Below the pieces are notes generated by a model, which did no database searches, had not been told where the DNA came from, and was given only the letters and a program-made list of their open reading frames with translations. Source: Fragilaria crotonensis (lineage: Eukaryota > Bacillariophyta > Fragilariophyceae > Fragilariales > Fragilariaceae). From it: DNA of 42,115 nt. Made by a program: the position numbers and the translations under genes. The stretch's first letter is position 1, and every line of letters begins with the position of its first letter. The stretch is from contig JAKSYS010000558.1 of NCBI GenBank assembly GCA_022925895.1, forward strand, positions 1 through 42,115, given 5' to 3'. This document shows positions 1-12,500 of this stretch, piece by piece.

Positions 1-278
1 ATTGATTGCTGTCGTTGGCACCCACTCATTTTGTTTTGGCTTCAGGAGATCGCAACAGGACTCGTACCGTAGCCAGGCCATCTGAATTGTTGGATTGGGA
101 TCGGCAGGTGTTGTTGGTGCATGACATATGAATGTCTGATCGTCGTGAACACTTTGGCATCATCAAAACGACGAGAACAATAACAACAACAACCAGTTTT
201 TCGAAACATCAAGAAGTAGAACTACTAGAACATCAAGTCGAGCGTTAGCAGCAGCAGCATCCTATTATAGAATTTGTC

Positions 279-1510
279 ATGAGCGGATTTGGAAGAGGCC
301 GAGGTAGATCACCAGGAGGACGTGGACCTCCGGGTGGTGGCAGAGGAGGACGTGGAGGTGGACGTGATGGAGGAAGAGGAGGAGGACGCGATGGAGGAAG
401 AGGTGGTCGAGGAGGACGAGGTGGTCGGTACGTTCTCACAGTAGATCGGTCCATGTCATGACAGGATATCTGAGTTCTCTTTCTAACGTTGTATTGTTCT
501 CTTTCAATACTACAATGATTTATGCAATATGATTTATGCCCTCAACACATATGAACATGTTACTAAATCACAGTGATGGTGGCCGCGGAGGACGAGGAGG
601 TCGTGGAGGACGTGGTGCTCCTGGAGGAAGAGGTGGCCGAGGAGGAGGACGAGGAGGCATGGCAGGAGGAGCCAAGGTGATCATTGAACCGCATCGACAC
701 GAAGGAATTTTCGTGGCTCGTGGTAAGGAAGATGCTCTCGTCACTCTCAACTCAACTCCCGGAATTGCCGTCTACGGCGAGAAGCGTATTTCAGTAGATG
801 GTCCTCCTGGTCCTGATGGTAACACCACCAAGCTGGAGTACCGTGTTTGGAATCCCTTCCGATCCAAGAGTAAGTTATTACTGTTGTTCAAGACCTCTCT
901 TGATGGTACTTCTTGTAACTCTTGCATTGCATGGCATCGCTAACATTATCCTCCTCCCAATCCTTCAATAGTCGCCGCTGCCGTCTTGGGCGGTGTCAGT
1001 GACATTTGGATCAAACCTGGCTACAAGGTGTTGTACATTGGCGCTGCCGCCGGAACATCGGTCAGTCACGTGAGTGACATTGTTGGTCCGACGGGGGCCG
1101 TCTACGCGGTGGAATTTTCGCACCGTCCCGGTCGCGATCTCATCAACATGGCCAAGTCGCGCACCAATGTGATTCCCATTATTGAAGATGCCCGCCATCC
1201 GCTCAAGTACCGTATGTTGGTTGGCATGGTCGACTGTGTCTTTGCCGATGTCGCACAGCCAGATCAGGCGCGTATTGTGGCGTTGAATTCGCACTATTTT
1301 CTTAAAAATGGGGGACATTCTGTGATTGCGATCAAGGCGTCGTGTATTGATAGTACGGCAGCTCCAGAAGCAGTCTTTCGGAGAGAAGTATCCAAGTTAC
1401 AAGAGGAGAATTTCAAGCCATTGGAACAACTAACGCTTGAGCCTTACGAAAGAGATCACGCAGTTGTGATTAGTGAATACAGACCAAGCAAGAAGAAGGC
1501 CAAGGAATAA
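279..1510 (+). CDS. FBL: Fibrillarin, rRNA 2'-O-methyltransferase of box C/D snoRNPs
   Basis: Catalytic subunit of nucleolar box C/D snoRNPs; it methylates 2'-hydroxyls of rRNA. Three exons fit: 279-427, 574-869 and 972-1510, with GTACGT and GTAAGT donors and CAG/TAG acceptors. The phases agree and give 327 aa. The first ~75 residues are an RGG-rich GAR domain, split by intron 1. The methyltransferase fold follows: [18 protein letters not shown], then WNPFRSK across intron 2, then a SAM-binding stretch [20 protein letters not shown], then [26 protein letters not shown] and [10 protein letters not shown], all fibrillarin hallmarks. The lysine-rich end (KKKAKE) is normal. The start at 279 is the first ATG ahead of the GAR domain. 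The domain is complete and nothing looks broken. Confidence 0.97.
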
Positions 1511-2052
1511 GAGTAAAATATAGTATATAGGGAAGCGACGATCGCATTGCATGTTTGATGATACCGCACTTCGTCTTTTGCTAGAAGCTCTGCCGTATAG
1601 AAGAATCCAATGTACCCTGGAAAGTTGTCTTGCCCAGGTCGGAGGAAGGATATCACCCACAGTTGTTATTTGATTTGTGGCTTGGGTATAGTGGTACGAG
1701 GCTTTAGGTGCCTCAATGGCCTGCCGGTAGCAGTCGTTGTACTGGTTATCTGGTTATGTAGTAGAGTGAGGGTACTGCAGCCCTATTGCCTTGCGACCAC
1801 TGGTACCAGGTACTAGTACTGCACGACTGTACGACCCAATGATATTCCTGCCCGCAGGCTGCAGTCCAAGTTCAGTACTGGTACTAGTACTGGTACCGGT
1901 CGGAACAGCACACGCATTGACCATGCCACGCACACGGATTGACAACGATACTGGTACAGTACCTGGACGAGTAGTGGATATATGCATAGAGTCAGACAGG
2001 AAATCGGAATTCGATTTCAATCACAGTCGTTCGCGCCAACACATTAGGTGTG
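1511..2052. other. Intergenic spacer with a GTAC-rich block
   Basis: This lies between fibrillarin and the arsenite methyltransferase. No convincing gene is present. Between 1802 and 1897 the tetramer GTAC occurs eight times, mostly as nested palindromes such as CTGGTACCAG and AGTACTAGTACT-like units. The spacer must contain the methyltransferase promoter, but I see no clear core element. Confidence 0.6.
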
Positions 2053-3514
2053 ATGGTCGTGTCCCGTTCCCCCCTTGGTATCGTCCTTTCTGTTGTTGCT
2101 TCCCTCGTCTGCAACGCCGATTCCTTTGCTCCTTCTACTTTTCTTGTTCATCGCGTGGAGAGAAGTAACAGTCGCTTGAGCGTAGCGTCGGAATCACCTG
2201 CGTTGTTTGGTACGTCTTGCATGCCAGTTTGTGTCCCAGAGATGGACTACTCGAGAATTGCATGTCGATAGGTGGTCGCGAATACGATTGCAATTGCTAG
2301 CCGCCTTCGCATTCCCATTTGCATTCACGTTCGCATTCCCATTTACACTCACACAAATTTATTCCTCATATGAAATGAAATAATAATACACCATGCCAAC
2401 AGTCGATCAAGGACCCTCCATCATGAACAGCCAAGTTTCCGAGTATTACGGCAAGACATTGCAAACCACCGACGATCTCAAAACCAACGCATGTTGCACA
2501 TCAGCCGCTCCTCCGAGTTACATTCGTGAGGCAATTGCAAAGATTGATCCACTTGTCCTTTCCAAATATTATGGTTGTGGTTTGTGTTTGCCACAATATG
2601 ACATGACGGGATTGCGAGTCTTGGACTTGGGATGTGGAGCCGGTAGAGACGTCTACATTGCCGCACAACTCGTCGGACCCACGGGAAGTGTCGTGGGAGT
2701 TGACATGACACCTGAACAATTGGATGTGGCTCTGGATAAGAAAGCGTACCATGCAGAAAAATTTGGATTTGATAATGTGGAGTTTTATCAAGGATATTTG
2801 GAAAGACTTGATGAGATGAAGGAATTGGAGAAGGGATCATTTGATTTGATTATCTCCAACTGTGTCATTAATCTCTGCGAGGATAAGGAAGCTGTGTTGC
2901 GTCACTGTCGCGAACTCCTCAAACCGGGTGGTGAATTGTACTTTTCGGACGTGTACGCCAGTCGCCGTGTTCCTCAAGCCCTTCGCGAGGATCCCGTCTT
3001 GTGGGGCGAATGCCTGTCGGGAGCATTGTACTGGAATGATTTTCAGAATTTAGCACGACGCGTGGGATTTCCAGACCCACGTTTGGTGGAAGATGCACCG
3101 ATTACGGTCAATTCTAAAGCTGTTCAGCGTGTGATGGATGATGCCGGTGCTCAGGGATTGAAATTCTTTTCGGCAACGTATCGTTTGTGGAATATGCCAC
3201 CAACATTGCTAGAACCGCATTGTGAGGATTATGGACAAGCTGTCATTTACAAGGGCACACTTCCTCGGTATGCGTCGGGATGGCTGTTGGATAAGCATCA
3301 TTACTTTGAGACGGGACGCATCCTTCCTGTTTGTGGCAATACCTACAATATGTTGAAGGAGTCGTTATTGAAGGACCATTTTGAGTTTGTTGGTACATTT
3401 GACACTCACTACGGTATTTTCGAAGGCTGCGGAACGACAATGCCCTTTGATGTGACGGAGTCAACTGGTGGCAAAGGCGGTCCTTCTGGTAGTACTAAGG
3501 GAGGATGCTGTTAA
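2053..3514 (+). CDS. AS3MT: Arsenite S-adenosylmethionine methyltransferase, predicted plastid-targeted
   Basis: Methylates arsenite with SAM, a detoxification step. Two exons: 2053-2209 and 2403-3514 (intron of 193 bp, GTACGT donor, CAG acceptor); phase 1 joins cleanly to give 422 aa. Exon 1 encodes a signal-peptide-like hydrophobic stretch (SPLGIVLSVVASLVCNA) followed by DSFAP and a basic, Ser-rich segment. This is the diatom bipartite plastid presequence pattern with Phe after the predicted cleavage site. The body has motif I VLDLGCGAGRDVYIAA, GVDMTPEQLDVA, a Cys pair in NACCTSAAPP, NCVINLC, LKPGGELYFSDVYASRRVP, GECLSGALYW and EPHCEDYGQAVIYKG, which supply the arsenic-binding cysteines expected of the ArsM/AS3MT family. 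It ends in GGCC. An alternative ATG at 2393 lies inside the intron just before the acceptor and would give a form without the presequence. Confidence 0.93.
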
Positions 3515-4774
3515 CGTTAAAGAGAGGCAGTACGAGCTGCAGACTTCTGTTCGACGTACTCCATTCTAGTTCACCAATACACAAATAGACTCTACTACTA
3601 GTGTCGAAACGCACCGTATCTGTTTTAAGGATCGCTTCCCGCCCTTACTCAACTTCAACACGTTATCGAAACAAAACAAAACCTGGCTGGTCTTTATGGA
3701 AGGCCCAGGCATGTTCCATGTCTTCATCATTTCTCGGTAAACTAAGCCAAGGAAGCATTTTGGTCGACCTTCATGGGCCTAAAGAGTCATCTTCGTAAGG
3801 GACTGTCACTGACTTTGGTTCTTGACCAAAAAGATGCAGCATGATAATGTTTCAGTTTTTGTGGTCGGAAATGCAGGCAAGACAAAATGCAGGTATCTGA
3901 GGCTTCAATGAACTCACTGACTTCATTGCCATCCACTTCAAATGAGACAAAAGACATAACTACAATTGTATTGAAAGCACTCTATTAAACTCAATTGTTC
4001 TGCCATACATACCTGTGCGTTGACCAGAATGCTTGTCAAGCATGAAGGTCCTAGGTTGTACATTGATGCATCTGCAGAAGTAAGCAAGGCATTGATTGTT
4101 GCTTCCCATCCTGAATAAAGTCATTTCTATGGGAGGAAGGCAAAAACAAGACATGCTGGGACTCGTTGTGTTCTTAAGTCACAACAATGCAACTTCTGGC
4201 CGAACCTGAGTCGCTTCATGAATTGTTGCAAATTACAAATAAAGCAACAATTTGGTAACATGCTGAGGAAGCTACACATTTGAAGTGTCAAGGCTTCTGC
4301 TGAATGCTTTTTGTTACTACGTGATGAGTGGACTCACCCTGATCTCATTGAATGTGAGAATCCAATCAACAAGGTTCTTGTCATATGGTCACCTGCTTAA
4401 CTATAATACTACAGCAAGAACAACAATACTCTTCATCAACAGCACAAGCAGCTAAACAAGACTGGAGCACAAGTGCAAAAAATGACCAACTGCTACATCT
4501 GTTGTCAGTCTGTGGTGGAACACCAGATAAGTGGACCCATCATACTAGTCGAAAGATTTGTGCTCAAGTGTTCAAATATGATCAAGGTGACACTTTGTTA
4601 TGAGTTTACTAGTATTCTATATTTGTCCTACCTCTGAAGTCACGTTTGTCAACTATCGTCTCAGTTTCTGTGATATGGCTTTCTCTGGAAACGAGTCCCA
4701 ACTGATAGCTTGTTGAGAGATTTAAAAGTACGCCTCAAATCTTCCACGGTGCCAGTCGATGGCAGCAGGCAGCG
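3515..4774. other. Gene-poor spacer after the arsenite methyltransferase
   Basis: Only short, unconserved open frames occur here, interrupted by many stops on both strands. I recognise no domain. The right end may already belong to the upstream part of the retroelement remnant that begins near 4775, but I cannot recognise reverse transcriptase motifs in it. Confidence 0.5.
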
Positions 4775-6240
4775 ATGTTAAATAGATTTCGGGTTTCTTT
4801 GCTTGCGGAAACGATCAATGACCTTCCAAAATATCAACGGCATATATTAACTCATGATAACACCCAGCAGTGCATGGATGATTCAGAAGTGTGGAGAGCA
4901 AGTTGGGAGAATGGTAAACTAATGATTGTGTTGGATGGAGGTTTGAGAGACGTAGCTAAGGGGGACTTTTGGTGGACGATTAGCACGAATAACAACACCA
5001 CTAGTATCTACAAAAGTGCAGGGCCAGTTGATGGCCCCCATGACGTGGCGAATTCAACTCGATGCAAGATTGCGGGATTTGCGGCTCCGATGCTCCTTCT
5101 TATGTTGTAAGCTAGTCACTTTGGAACGAAATACAAGTGTAACAAGTTTTGTTGGGTATGCGATTGTAAATTTGCATTGTCCACCAACGTGGACAAACAC
5201 ACAAAAGAACACGAAAATTGCCGACGCCAACCAGAGAACGTGGACCTTTTGTCGCCGATTCGAGCTATGAAGGGCAAACTGGGCATCCAAGTAGCTAACT
5301 CAGAAGTGGGAAAAAGGTCATCAGAAAGGGAAAACAGGCCCTACATCTCACAATGCATGTGACGTTGAATAATCGAACAGATGAATTGGCCACATGGTTT
5401 AGGGACCATAGAACCAGTGGTCATTTGAGGGAGAAAACTGATCATATTCCAGATGAATGCATTTCTGTGTGTGAAAAGTTGAGGACTGTATACGTTTCCA
5501 CATAGATGGATACCACATCCGTTGTTACCTTCAATCAAGACATCATTGGACCAACAATGTGGGACACACTTGATTTCAAAGTCCTAGGGCAGTTTTGTTG
5601 CTCACTCACACCAGCGAGACAAGTAGCACAGACTAAACTGATGTATGATCAAAGACATACGGGAGATTGACGGCATTGAGTTGCAACAATACGAACTCAG
5701 TCTTTGTTACAAACTGAGGAAACATCAGACCATGTTCTGCAGTGGTGTCAAGAAAATCTGGGAAGAAGTCTGGCTATCCAAACCTACCTTCAAAAATCTA
5801 TGGACTACTTGGGGGCACCATTGGCAGCACAAGCAATTAAAAGCCAGGTTCTGCATTGGGTCAATGCAGAGATAGCGGAAGTTGATAAGTTGATGATTCC
5901 ACCAAGACACGTAGCCAACGTCAAGATTGCATTACATCAAAAATCTCAAATCGGGTGGTCAGCTGTGTAACGAGGATTTTTTGCTGTTGTTGCTCGGATC
6001 GACTTGTCGGCACAACCCAACAATGGTAACAGTGACTACAATTATGATGCAAAAGGGGATCACGTCATGCGGAACAAGGTGATTCTGGCCGCAGTCCATA
6101 CGCTTAGTGCACATGTGGGCAGCTCGGAACCATCACCTACACCATACGTCGTCACTCGCCTGCAGACAACTACGGAATCCAGACTTGTTGGTGGAAATTG
6201 CAAGTCTTCACGAACAGGCACACATGGTAAATGCGGTTGA
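4775..6240 (+). pseudogene. Decayed RNase H-bearing non-LTR-type retroelement remnant
   Basis: Pieces of one protein recur in order across frame changes and stops. First is an RNase H core: MIVLDGGLRDVAKGDFWWTI at ~4920-4985, which keeps the first Asp, then RCKIAGFAA where RAEA/RAEG is usual. A CDCK patch follows near 5160, then KGHQKGKQALHL and NNRTDELATW near 5310-5390 (the His and last Asp region). Next come SLTPARQVAQTKLMYDQRHTG near 5600-5660 and a zinc-knuckle-like ETSDHVLQWC at ~5720-5750. The last parts are LGAPLAAQAIKSQVLHWVN and ALHQKSQIGWSAV to 5967, with weaker similarity to ~6240. I recognise this order from multicopy diatom elements (from memory, not searched). It is dead: there are several frameshifts and stops, and the catalytic Glu position reads Lys. 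Confidence 0.7.
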
Positions 6241-8057
6241 TAGACATTTCTGAGAAAGACCACATGAAGAGATAGTAGTGAATGCGAGCTCGCTTCGACG
6301 GCGTTGGTTACATTACATGCAAAAGGCGAGAGCAAAGGATCAAAACTGATGGCTAAAAACAAACGATGATGACAGATTTCTTCCGTAACAAGTGACGACA
6401 AAAACAAAGAGGGGGTTGGAAAGTAGGTCCAAAAGACGTGCGTGACGACAAAGATTATATCGCTACTAGCAGGTACCGTGGATTCTTTTGGATAGTTTGC
6501 CGTACCGGCCGGGGTACACACCTGGTTTTTGACAAAAGGACGAGGACGGTGATCACCCTCTTATTAGGTATGATTTACTTATGTTAAATGAATGATACTT
6601 GATGGTATGGAGAGTGTACTACTACTAGGCTTTGGCTAATCACAGCCTTCCCATCATCTCCTAGTATGTTCTTGCAATTGAAATTCCAGCATGTGCTTCC
6701 TGTGGAGACATTCTTTATTTCGCTGATGAGTCTTGTTCCGCAGAAGAAGCAGAGCAACATACTTCATTGATTGGCTAACAAAGAAGCACAGACAGGAGAG
6801 GTCATACTTAAAACAGAAAGCAAGGGCATTGCATGGGGCAATGAATTCAAATAGAATTGTATGAAGCGATTCTTTCAAATAGAATTGTATGAAGCGATTC
6901 TTTCCTTACTGCAGTGCCAGCAGTGCCAACTAAGATGAAGAGATATGGTTTGCAATATTGTTGTTTGGAGCGACACTCACTTGCTTGTTACATGTGGAGT
7001 AGTTGTTGAACAGCTAACAAGGCTACCAGCACCAGAAGGTGGTGAAAGGATAAGAAAGAGAGACATAATCTCATCCAAGACAATATACGTTTTTCCAAGA
7101 AATTGTTTTAGTTGAGTGCCAACACCAACAAGAACGGTAGCTCATCCAAGCAACAGCAGCTATTGGGGGGACAAGAACACCGGATCCAATTAAACTGCAA
7201 GGAAATGACGTCAGGCCGTACCAATCAGAATGCTCTCCCTATCATGCTACTGTCTTACTGGAGTACTGCATCACCATGGTTAGAACGTGAAGGGGTCTGT
7301 ACTGTGACGTCATGATTGACATCATTTCTTTGCATTCTAATTGAAACCATACATGATTGTCTGACAAACATGCCGCTCCACAGCTTGTTGCTTGTTTGCT
7401 TTGTGATTCCTCAATCAATTGTCATCATTGCCATGACATTATTGGAATTGAAAGCAAGCTTGTTGTCCAAAATTGTTCCATGCATGTTTTTGTCATTTTC
7501 CATAACAGTTTTTGTTTCCTGGTGGCTTGCATGCAGTCCTCAATGCAGGGTGATGGTGTAGCTCATGGAGGAGAATGAAGCAGATAGCAATATACGCATT
7601 AGCATCTGGCTAAAGAACTCATAGAACACGACTGCAAAATGCATATGGTGAATGTTCATCTTGAAATGTTGACAGATTCTGCAAGTACAGGTGCTGGGAG
7701 TCATGCTGGCTATCATGGTAAACTCTGCTCTGCAATGAGTGATTGCAGAAAAAAGAGGAAGTACTACTTAGCATCTGCTCTATAAGTCACTGACAATGCC
7801 CACTCTGTTCCAGGAGTTCAAGTCTCAGTTCAAATCATTTATTCCTTTGCACTGTTATCAAGATTTACAAAACTCCTCCTGATGAGTGAGATGATTGCCA
7901 CATATTCTGTTCAGCTTGAGTTGAGCCGAGAGTCATTGGTCCCATGTCATATGCCTTGCAAACAGAGTACACATTGAGAATCTCTTTCATTTCATGATTC
8001 TTTCTGCTCGAGATGATGTGCGATGAGCATGGGTGCCATGGTGCATCCTGCACAAGT
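6241..8057. other. Spacer with no supported gene
   Basis: Open frames are short and unconserved on both strands. The only clear structure is the 28-bp tandem duplication near 6847-6902, listed separately. Confidence 0.5.
6847..6902. repeat. 28-bp perfect tandem duplication
   Basis: Two identical head-to-tail copies of a 28-bp unit (6847-6874 and 6875-6902) that contains AATTGTATGAAGCGATTC. The lack of divergence suggests a recent slip or a local assembly duplication. Confidence 0.9.
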
Positions 8058-8463
8058 GTTCATGGTTCATGGTTCATGGTTCATGGTTCATGGTTCATGG
8101 TTCATGGTTCATGGTTCATGGTTCATGGTTCATGGTTCATGGTTCATGGTTCATGGTTCATGGTTCATGGTTCATGGTTCATGGTTCATGGTTCATGGTT
8201 CATGGTTCATGGTTCATGGTTCATGGTTCATGGTTCATGGTTCATGGTTCATGGTTCATGGTTCATGGTTCATGGTTCATGGTTCATGGTTCATGGTTCA
8301 TGGTTCATGGTTCATGGTTCATGGTTCATGGTTCATGGTTCATGGTTCATGGTTCATGGTTCATGGTTCATGGTTCATGGTTCATGGTTCATGGTTCATG
8401 GTTCATGGTTCATGGTTCATGGTTCATGGTTCATGGTTCATGGTTCATGGTTCATGGTTCATG
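8058..8463. repeat. Perfect heptamer satellite, 58 copies of GTTCATG
   Basis: 406 bp made of exactly 58 uninterrupted copies of GTTCATG with no visible substitution. A unit length of seven means that all three plus-strand frames read the same cyclic heptapeptide (MVHGSWF) without a stop, so three overlapping open frames of 151-173 codons appear. The minus strand has a stop in every 21 bp. There is no ATG context, intron or downstream coding to suggest a protein. Best read as a minisatellite. Confidence 0.97.
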
Positions 8464-9596
8464 TTTAACATTTTTATTATCAAATGCGCGCAGTTGTCAA
8501 GAATATGTACTCGACGTATACCAGTACAACTACGTAACTAGTACCTTCCGGTAGTACTGGATTACTGTTTACACAGGTTTTTCGTAGTACGGTAGTCGAA
8601 ATTGCAATAGAGTAGTACCAGGTACTGGAGTACAAGTACCTCGTTGAACAGCAGTGCTTCGGCGCGTGGTACTGTGATGCTACAAGGCTAAAATGGTAGA
8701 CTGTATAATAGTGATATTAGAAGGCCATGCTGGTGCAACAAGGAGTGCGCTGCGTTGTCTCGAATCTTGCGAAAGAGTCTCACCTGGCCAAAGATAATAA
8801 ATTATCAAGAGTTTACAGTCTTCCAGGAACGCCCGAACACCGCGCTGGCAGTTCCCGAGAAGTAAAATGTGAGAAGGAGGGAATATGAAACATATTATAT
8901 ATGGAGAGCTATATACTTTGTATTTATATTCAAACTGCGCGTCATCCCGGCCCTCTAGAGAATCAACGGAAAACGAGTTCGCCGGGCAGGGCTGACTTTG
9001 TTTCTCGTGTTACTATATAGATTATATGACACCACGCGCATCCACTGCTAGTATCGACAGTACGGGAATACGGAAGAACGAGTGCGGCCGTCTTTCCAAA
9101 ACGTCCTTATTCTTGACTGTGCCAACCCGTCGTCTTTGCATACCATCATGTTCGTTGAGAGGAGGTTTTGCTTGATTCAAAACGCTCATCCCTGCCTGCC
9201 TGCTGCCTGTAGTGTATTGTCTGCTGTCTTGCAGCAAAAGCGACGCAGCCACAGCATCAACCATCGACTTGTCTGTACTCTCTCAACTCTCTGCTGCAGT
9301 CTAGCTACTCTTGGATAATAAAAAAGAGGGATTAGAGTAGATCGAAACAAGTGGGGTGAAAGCACAAGAACATCTTGCATTGGTATCACATTGCAAGCAC
9401 CATCTGATCTTCCACTACCGGTAGAGCTACGGATAGAGTGCTGAACGCTGCAGGGCACGAATACAGAGTTACTGCAGTACCACTGTCCCTTACTTTCCGA
9501 GCATTGGTTATTGATTCGGAGGATTGGAGCAACAAGTGATACACTCGATACGCGCTATATTGAACTGCCGTTGAAGCAACAGCAACAAAACCGAAA
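8464..9596. other. Spacer with a GTAC-rich block and upstream region of the next gene
   Basis: From 8507 to about 8670 the tetramer GTAC is again dense (for example AGTACCAGGTACTGGAGTACAAGTACC). The rest has only short open frames. The 5' region of the gene starting at 9597 must lie in its right half; no core promoter element is evident. Confidence 0.5.
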
Positions 9597-12500
9597 ATGG
9601 GAAACGCACCGTCATCCTCCGAAGAAGAAACTGCGGCAGGCAAGGCCAAGAAGCTTGTCGAAGAAGTGCAATCGTCCATCAAGACTTCGATTCGCAATTT
9701 TGATGAATCTCAGTCTGCAAACTTTTTAGATTCCATCTGCGGTCCAATCTTTGACGATGATCCAATGAAACGCAATCGTTCCTATGCCTACTCGGAAGAA
9801 TTGTCGGATGAAGATTCACGGACAGTTAGTGATGGCGATAATTCGACTATGGAAAGTAGCAGGCGAGGGACATCCAGCAATCGAAAGGGAATATCCACAG
9901 AAAGTGGATCCGTTTTTTCACAGAGTGACTATGAAAGCGAAGCCACTTCGAGAGGAGCGACTCCTCGCAAGTTCACGGATTCTTTCGAATCGGAGGAGGA
10001 TTCCTACCTTCATCGCAAAAACAAGGAAATTGAAAAGGTCAATACTACATCGTCGCGCGCACCATCGTCGGTCATGTCCAAACCACTTGCGTCGGCTTTT
10101 GCAAAGCGATGCTACTTCACAAAGGCTGGCATTGGAAAGACGACGCAGCATTATGAAGGTCTTACTCTCACGGGAAATGTCGTACTCATGTTGGCAACGG
10201 CCATGAAACTGAAGGGCTGTCCCACTATTTGCGATGAAGATTTGAGACGAGTCGAACAAACCTATCCCAATCAGTTCTCGAGACTGCCCGATGAACTCTT
10301 GCTCAGCAGCGGGTGGAGACGAATATCCAAGTACTGTCACTTTTCAAACAAGCCAATTCCCGATGGAGTGCCGTTTTTCCGTAAGTTCCTTTTTCGTCAC
10401 ACACTACCTCTCATTACTCCTTAGGATGTACATTGTGAGTGCCACTCGCCTTGGATTGGAATTTTTCTGACATGCCCGCCTCGTTTCTTCACCTTGACAG
10501 ACTCGAAAAAACGTGTTCACCCCCAGGGTGGTTACTATTTTTTATTAGCGGCAGCAGTTGGCATGATCCGACCCAGTGATGTGGAACCATTGACTCGTGA
10601 CACCCTTGTCTTGCTCGAAACGGATTACCCTACCCAGGCCGACGCTGCCCCTTCGTCTCTTGTGCACGATCCGACGGAATGGACGTTGGTGGACAAGTTC
10701 TGCTTCTTTTCTGGAGGACCCATCAACACGGAAGAAGATGTCTACTACCAAGCTGATTTTGATGGGAACCCCATTCACATGCTGGCATTCTTATCTCCAT
10801 CCTTGACACCAGAGGAACTCTATAAGTTGACTCAAGACAATACGGATGAACCTGGCCTCAAGAGCGTTGCTGCCGTTGAGGATGTAGAGTCTGTGTATGA
10901 CTTGACCGAACGGGATTTTGATGATTTAAAGCTGTATCATTTGGGACCATGCCGCGCGCTGTACGTATGACATGTTTTTGTCTTCAATATTGGGACCTGC
11001 CAAATTTCCTCATACTCACTTTGAACATACCTTGTTCCAAACAGCCCACCCTACATCTTGCAACCACAAGCATGGATCAAGGTCTTGCCCCCGCACTTCC
11101 TCGCTGCCAAGCATCGTGCACTCATGCGTGCGCAACGTTGGGAAGACATCCATGGTCCTTCCATGTCCATGACATCGAGTGCTGTGTTATCAAATCAAGA
11201 TTACAACTATGGAACGTTGCCAATGAATCCATTAACGGTTCAAGTTGCACCCCCTGTTCTTTCGCCTGCAGCGGCTGGTTTACCCTTGGGAACGCCCCAG
11301 TCTCCTGGTATGGTATCTCCGGGCATGATACCAGCCTCTGCCGCCTTTTACGGTTCGCAAGGAACGCCTATCGTGGAAGCAAGTTCTCCAAGAAGCAATC
11401 AATTTTCGAGTCCGAAGGCAACTAATCAAAATGGAGCTGGATACTATCATGCCACTCCTCCGTCGCCTCCTAAACCTAGAGAGATGGTTTCGTCACCCGA
11501 CGATACGGAACAATCGACATCGGTGGACGACGGGTCGTTTCAACGGGAAGTGGAAGAAGAAGGGGCGTTTGTTGACAAGACTCTTCCCATTGATGAAGCT
11601 ATGGCACTTCGATCTAAGAAGCAGAAAGCACCTCCGCCTCCGTCGCAGCGCGGTCCTATATCGCCACCGGGGTACCGTCCATCCGATTTGCAGGGAGCCA
11701 ATGCAAAGATGGATCCACCAGACGATGAACCGCCGTCACTTTCAAGGGATGACATTCCCGACGATGAAGACTACCAACCGTCGCCTACTTCATACTACAC
11801 CAGCCCTTCTCAGACAGTGGAAGCGTCCAGTCCTGCAAGTTACTATCCAAGTGGTGGTGAGTTCTCGCCCGAACAGAATCCAGAGGGTTCGGAGTACCAC
11901 TCAAGGGAAGACGAGTACTACGATTCGCCGGAACATCTAGGTAACAATCCTTACCATCCTCCTCCTCCAGGAGGCGAGTACTACCACCAGGACGAAATGA
12001 ACCTGTCTCCGGAAAGTATGCATCGTCCTGAAGTTTATCATAGAGATCCTCACTACCAGAGTCAGCCGCATCCTCATTACCATCACGAAGAGCCGCACCC
12101 CGACTATGGTCACCACGGCGGCTTGCATCCGGATTATCACGACGTTCCACATGGGCAGTATTACGGAGAATCCCGTCCCAGCTACGACGACGCCGACCCT
12201 CCTGCTTATCACGATCCAGCCCATACGGGCGCCTACCACGGACCCGACCATGATGGCTTTCACGGGGAATCAGTATCACCGGAGATGTATCATGGTCAAG
12301 GAGCGCCTGAATACTACCGTTCACCGGAAGCTGATGATTACAACAATACCGAAAACGAACCGCCCATGGATAGGTATGCACTGGCATCATCCCCTACCAC
12401 GATGCCGTCATCTCCGAAATCGGAAGTGACTCGCTCCACTGGCGGATCGGATCATTCGCAAAGTTCTGCCATGCGCACAGCTCAAGACCTGTTGAGACGA

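Noticed and set aside
245-750. Proline-rich minus-strand open frames
   Set aside because: They are the antisense of the fibrillarin RGG domain (codon complement of Gly/Arg).
8013-8554. Three overlapping plus-strand proteins of 151-173 residues
   Set aside because: They are the three frames of one heptamer satellite, all giving the same repeated peptide; there is no unique coding sequence.
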